64,000 nucleotides of DNA, from NCBI GenBank assembly GCA_016124585.1, contig WGNL01000023.1:206108-270107 (forward strand), in the 5' to 3' direction. The stretch is from Bacteroidota bacterium (GTDB lineage Bacteria; Bacteroidota; Bacteroidia; Chitinophagales; Saprospiraceae). This document shows, piece after piece, positions 61,262 through 64,000 of the stretch. The notes below the pieces were generated by a model. That model was not told where the DNA came from and searched no databases. It saw only the letters and a program-made list of their open reading frames with translations. Within the stretch, counting starts at the first letter, position 1; each line of letters opens with the position of its first letter. Both the position numbers and the translations under genes were made by a program.

Positions 61262-61867
61262 TTAAAAATCAGTATTCATGTTTCCGTTTGTTTCGATTTT
61301 ACCATTTTTCTCAGAGATGGTTCCTTTGAAAAAGAAGGTGAAATCTGACTTCAAAGCCTTGCCCCAGTATTTTTCGATGCCAGTTTTGTACTTGTTAAAA
61401 AGGGTTTCAGAGGCATTTTCTCCATCAATGTTCAAGCCTTTTTCATCAAAAATGATTCGGGCTTTGCCGTTCAGGGTAGAAATGAGTCCATCACTTTTTA
61501 GCTCTTTGAAAAACCAGGTCATCATCGCTTGGTGCAGCTCTCCCATTTTTTCACCATACTGGCCCATCTCGTCACCGAGCTTTCCCATCTCGTCACCTAG
61601 TTTGTTCATCTTGTCGCCCAGTTCATTCATTTTCTTTTCGGCAGAAGGAGCGTTGCCTTCGTTTTTTTCCAGCTCTTCGCCGTATTTCTCCATTTCCTTT
61701 CCGTAGCCCTCCATGACTTCACCCAGGCTTTCCATCTCATGTCCCAATTTTTCCATTTTGTCGTTGAGCACGGCCAATGTCATGTCATCGTGTACGGCAA
61801 TTTGGGAGGAGGCCAAAAACGGCCATGCAAGCAATGCTATCAGGCAAGTGAAAATCGTTTTTTTCAT
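61262..61867 (-). CDS. Exported Met/Gly-rich heptad-repeat protein, 201 aa
   Basis: From ATG 61867 there is a signal peptide MKKTIFTCLIALLAWPFLAS. Residues about 35-110 are a coiled-coil-like segment of heptads with the pattern M-x-x-[LY]-G-x-x (MEKLGHE, MESLGEV, MEGYGKE, MNKLGDE, MGQYGEK). The glycine-containing heptads are unusual. The C-terminal 90 residues (SDGLISTLNGKARIIFDEKGLNIDGENASETLFNKY) are globular. I do not recognise the family. Function is unknown; a periplasmic structural role is plausible. Confidence 0.75.
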   Translation of the reverse strand: MKKTIFTCLIALLAWPFLASSQIAVHDDMTLAVLNDKMEKLGHEMESLGEVMEGYGKEMEKYGEELEKNEGNAPSAEKKMNELGDKMNKLGDEMGKLGDEMGQYGEKMGELHQAMMTWFFKELKSDGLISTLNGKARIIFDEKGLNIDGENASETLFNKYKTGIEKYWGKALKSDFTFFFKGTISEKNGKIETNGNMNTDF

Positions 61868-61955
61868 GTCACCAAAAGTTTTAAGATTAGAAGATGATAT
61901 TGAGTTCACCTTCATAGACTATTTGGTGCTTGTTTGGTTGCCTCAAAAGACTGGT

Positions 61956-62594
61956 TCATTCTTCGTGCAGGTCATAAATTTTACTGATTCTTTTCACCTC
62001 TGCATCCATGTCCAAGTTCAGGTCTTTTAGCAGTCCGTTGTGCAGGTCGTACACCCAGCCATGCACAGTCGGTGCACCTTCTTTATAATAGCGTTTTTGG
62101 ACGGCCGCCAGTTTCACCACATTGATGCACTGTTCCAGGACGTTGAGTTCCACCAGACGATTGTAGCGTTGGTCAATGTCGGAAATATCGTCCAGTTCTG
62201 TTTGATGTAGACGGTACACATCGCGGATATTGCGCAGCCAAGGGTTCAGGATGCCAAAGTCTTTTGGTTGCATGGCCGCCTTCACGCCCCCACAGCCGTA
62301 ATGCCCACAGACGATGATGTGCTTCACGCCGAGGTGAACTACGGCATAGTTCAGCACAGACTGCACGTTCAGGTCGGTGTTCACAACGAGGTTGGCGATA
62401 TTGCGGTGGACGAATACCTCGCCCGGTTCCAGGCCCATGATTTCGTTGGCAGGCACGCGGCTGTCAGCGCAGCCGATATAGAGGAAATCTGGCCGTTGAT
62501 CTTTGGCCAGTTTTTCAAAAAAATTGGCGTCTTGTGCCAGTTTGGAGGCCACCCATTTTTTGTTGTTTTCGAATACTTGTTGGTAGATTTCCAT
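61956..62594 (-). CDS. can: Beta-class carbonic anhydrase
   Basis: 212 residues, the normal size. Zinc ligands C42, H98 and C101 are present (GCADSRVPAN at 41-50 and CGHYGCGG at 96-103), with the catalytic D44-R46 dyad. It interconverts CO2 and bicarbonate in the cytosol, supplying bicarbonate for biosynthesis and pH balance. It stands as a single gene. Confidence 0.96.
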   Translation of the reverse strand: MEIYQQVFENNKKWVASKLAQDANFFEKLAKDQRPDFLYIGCADSRVPANEIMGLEPGEVFVHRNIANLVVNTDLNVQSVLNYAVVHLGVKHIIVCGHYGCGGVKAAMQPKDFGILNPWLRNIRDVYRLHQTELDDISDIDQRYNRLVELNVLEQCINVVKLAAVQKRYYKEGAPTVHGWVYDLHNGLLKDLNLDMDAEVKRISKIYDLHEE

Positions 62595-62668
62595 TGCTGA
62601 TTTTTAGATTGATTTAAGTGAATGACGAGCTGTTTCCGATTCAGAAATTTTATTGAGCTGAATGAGGC

Positions 62669-63148
62669 TCACTTGCAATCTACTTTGCTGAATGGTTGCC
62701 AGCTCAGTTTTGCCCCTTTCTTTATCCTGAGCACGCCACCTTCCCCTTCTTCTAGTTCGCCCGACGCCTCCGCCATGAGGTCTCCCGTCAATTTCATGAC
62801 TTTTTCCTCCTGTTGGTTAGAGCCTTCGATGGTGTAGTCATAAAGCAGGGTGAGCATGTCGCCTTGCTGGCGGCCTTTGAGTGTGCCATAAGCGCCATCT
62901 TTTTCCCAAGGCGTCCAGTTGTAGGTGCCTGATACCGAGCCATCAACGTTGATTTTTAGGTTGACGGAGGTAGTGTCCTTGCCATCCACCAACAGGTAGC
63001 AGAGGTCTTTTTCGCCGTTGCCTTCTGTTTCTGAACTTGTGGTAGGAGTGGTGGAGGTGGCTGCTTCCTCCGAAGCCTCATTTGTGGAAGCATTTTTACA
63101 AGCAGCAAAGAACAACAGTAAAATGGAGATTGAAAGTAAGTTTCTCAT
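62669..63148 (-). CDS. Lipoprotein of unknown function, 159 aa
   Basis: From ATG 63148 the signal peptide is MRNLLSISILLLFFAAC with lipobox cysteine at residue 17; the longer start has no signal. The next region is Ser/Thr/Glu-rich (NEASEEAATSTTPTTSSETEG), probably a spacer, followed by a beta-sandwich-like domain (YLLVDGKDTTSVNLKINVDGSVSGTYNWTPWEKDG). No catalytic motif is seen. Function is unknown; it may bind a ligand at the cell surface. Confidence 0.8.
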   Translation of the reverse strand: MRNLLSISILLLFFAACKNASTNEASEEAATSTTPTTSSETEGNGEKDLCYLLVDGKDTTSVNLKINVDGSVSGTYNWTPWEKDGAYGTLKGRQQGDMLTLLYDYTIEGSNQQEEKVMKLTGDLMAEASGELEEGEGGVLRIKKGAKLSWQPFSKVDCK

Positions 63149-63464
63149 GAAAATCTTTTTTGAAAATGGTTTATAAACAAGCGGTGAAGCTATTAGCAAT
63201 GGGCAAAGTTAAAAAGGTGAATCAAGTTTTCGCCATGCACTTTAGTGGCCTTGTAAAGGTCAAATTGCATGTCTGTCAATTTTACACCAAGTTAACTCCA
63301 TGTTACCTGTAATTACAATTTCATCAAATTGGCTTAACATCCACTTAAACCCATCATTTCACCTTTGCGCATCTTTTTGAGGGGAGGTTTTTCATTGCAC
63401 CATAGTTGCACAATTTGCCTTGCCACTCCTACTGCTTATAAACTCATCATCAATTTTCCTATTT
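63149..63464. other. Intergenic region, 316 bp
   Basis: Nothing beyond promoters is seen. The last 120 bases before the next gene are AT-rich. Confidence 0.4.
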
Positions 63465-64000
63465 ATGAAAAAGATTTTACTACTGATTACTGCACTCATC
63501 ATTTCGGTGATGGGACTGACAGCACAGGTGGTTGTCAATTCTGACATCACAACGAACACCACATGGACAAGCAACAATATTTATTTGTTGCAAAACGGCT
63601 GCCTCTATGTTACCAACAACGCTACCCTGACTATTGAGCCTGGCACCATTATTAAAGGTGACGCTGCGGCACTCATCGTGCTCCGTGGTTCTAAAATCAT
63701 TGCCGATGGTACGGCTGAGCAGCCTATCGTTTTCACCTCTGCCAAGCCAGCTGGCCAACGTGCACCTGGTGACTGGGGTGGTTTGGCACTTTTGGGCAAA
63801 GCACCTATCAACGTTCCTGGTGGCGAGGCGACCATGGAAGGTGGTTGCGACCTGTCAGTTTACGGTGGCACTGACCCTAACGACAACTCAGGCGTACTGC
63901 GCTACGTCCGCATCGAATTTGCAGGTATCCCATTCCAACCGAACAACGAGTTGAACTCCCTCACGCTTGGTGGCGTAGGAAGCGGAACAACGATTGAGCA
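63465..64000 (+). CDS. Start of a secreted protein of unknown function (partial)
   Basis: ATG 63465 begins the signal peptide MKKILLLITALIISVMGLTAQ. The remaining 158 residues in the window are low-complexity beta-helix-like sequence (NGCLYVTNNATLTIEPGT, ADGTAEQPIVFTSAKP), with the sequence AGIPFQPNNELNSLTLGGVGS. This N-terminal pattern is widespread in Bacteroidota secreted proteins that often end in a T9SS sorting domain, but the C terminus is outside the window. The reading frame is open to the edge. Confidence 0.85.
   Translation, partial: MKKILLLITALIISVMGLTAQVVVNSDITTNTTWTSNNIYLLQNGCLYVTNNATLTIEPGTIIKGDAAALIVLRGSKIIADGTAEQPIVFTSAKPAGQRAPGDWGGLALLGKAPINVPGGEATMEGGCDLSVYGGTDPNDNSGVLRYVRIEFAGIPFQPNNELNSLTLGGVGSGTTIE

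Noticed and set aside
1-64000. tRNA, rRNA or recognisable transposase genes
   Set aside because: None could be read on either strand; the mobile elements seen are non-autonomous repeats only.

Overview
The window reads as a chromosome-type segment of a Bacteroidota bacterium, most likely of the Saprospiraceae/Chitinophagia side. The basis is several proteins with type IX secretion (T9SS) C-terminal sorting domains, a SprB-like gliding/adhesion locus with PorP/SprF and an OmpA/PD40 partner, SprB repeats, a TonB receptor with a carboxypeptidase-regulatory N terminus, and -7 boxes of the TAnnTTTG type instead of clear Shine-Dalgarno sites. All assignments come from reading the sequence; no searches were run.

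Layout. 0-3.1 kb: end of a DUF3471-like gene, an exported unknown protein and an Old Yellow Enzyme reductase whose 3' end has been duplicated by a palindromic insertion. 3.4-6.5 kb: a two-gene conflict-type system, a nucleoside-phosphorylase effector with an EAD11-like domain followed 3 bp later by an NB-ARC/TPR STAND ATPase; a matching short motif ends the first protein and begins the second. 6.5-7.5 kb: repeat-rich non-coding DNA with a degenerate 21-bp tandem array. 7.6-12.5 kb: unknown proteins, a lipoprotein and an AAA ATPase fused to a DUF4435/TOPRIM-like domain (PARIS-like). 12.5-15.5 kb: a SNF2 helicase, two decayed copies of whose extreme 3' end lie downstream of it. 15.5-26 kb: OmpA/PD40 protein, PorP/SprF and a 2,409-residue adhesin with TSP3 and Ig-like repeats. 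26.4-33 kb: tag and a very large T9SS-exported PQQ-type sugar dehydrogenase. 33-36 kb: Hsp20, a small membrane protein and an ECF sigma operon; two identical ECF-like promoters mark its probable regulon. 36-43.7 kb: secreted metalloprotease, patatin, glycosidase-like protein, RluA pseudouridine synthase.

43.7-52.9 kb is a plasmid-type replication and partition module in an otherwise chromosomal setting: a Rep_3 initiator, an origin with 22-bp-spaced iterons, an AT-rich tract, a small ParA, a ParG-like ribbon-helix-helix protein, and tandem 8-bp motifs (CGTTAttT) at eleven places beside the following genes (glyoxalase-like, WG-repeat protein, GH18 chitinase, MFS transporter). 54-64 kb: TonB receptor with an HMA-like small protein and divergent MarR, then small regulators and enzymes (DinB, SRPBCC, Crp/Fnr, TMEM175, WYL), carbonic anhydrase, a lipoprotein, and the start of a secreted protein.

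Main leads: (1) the effector/STAND pair with a shared amyloid-like motif; (2) the Rep_3/iteron/ParA-RHH module with dispersed octad arrays; (3) repeated duplication of gene 3' ends at insertion points (SNF2, OYE); (4) two paired regulatory motifs that each define a small regulon.
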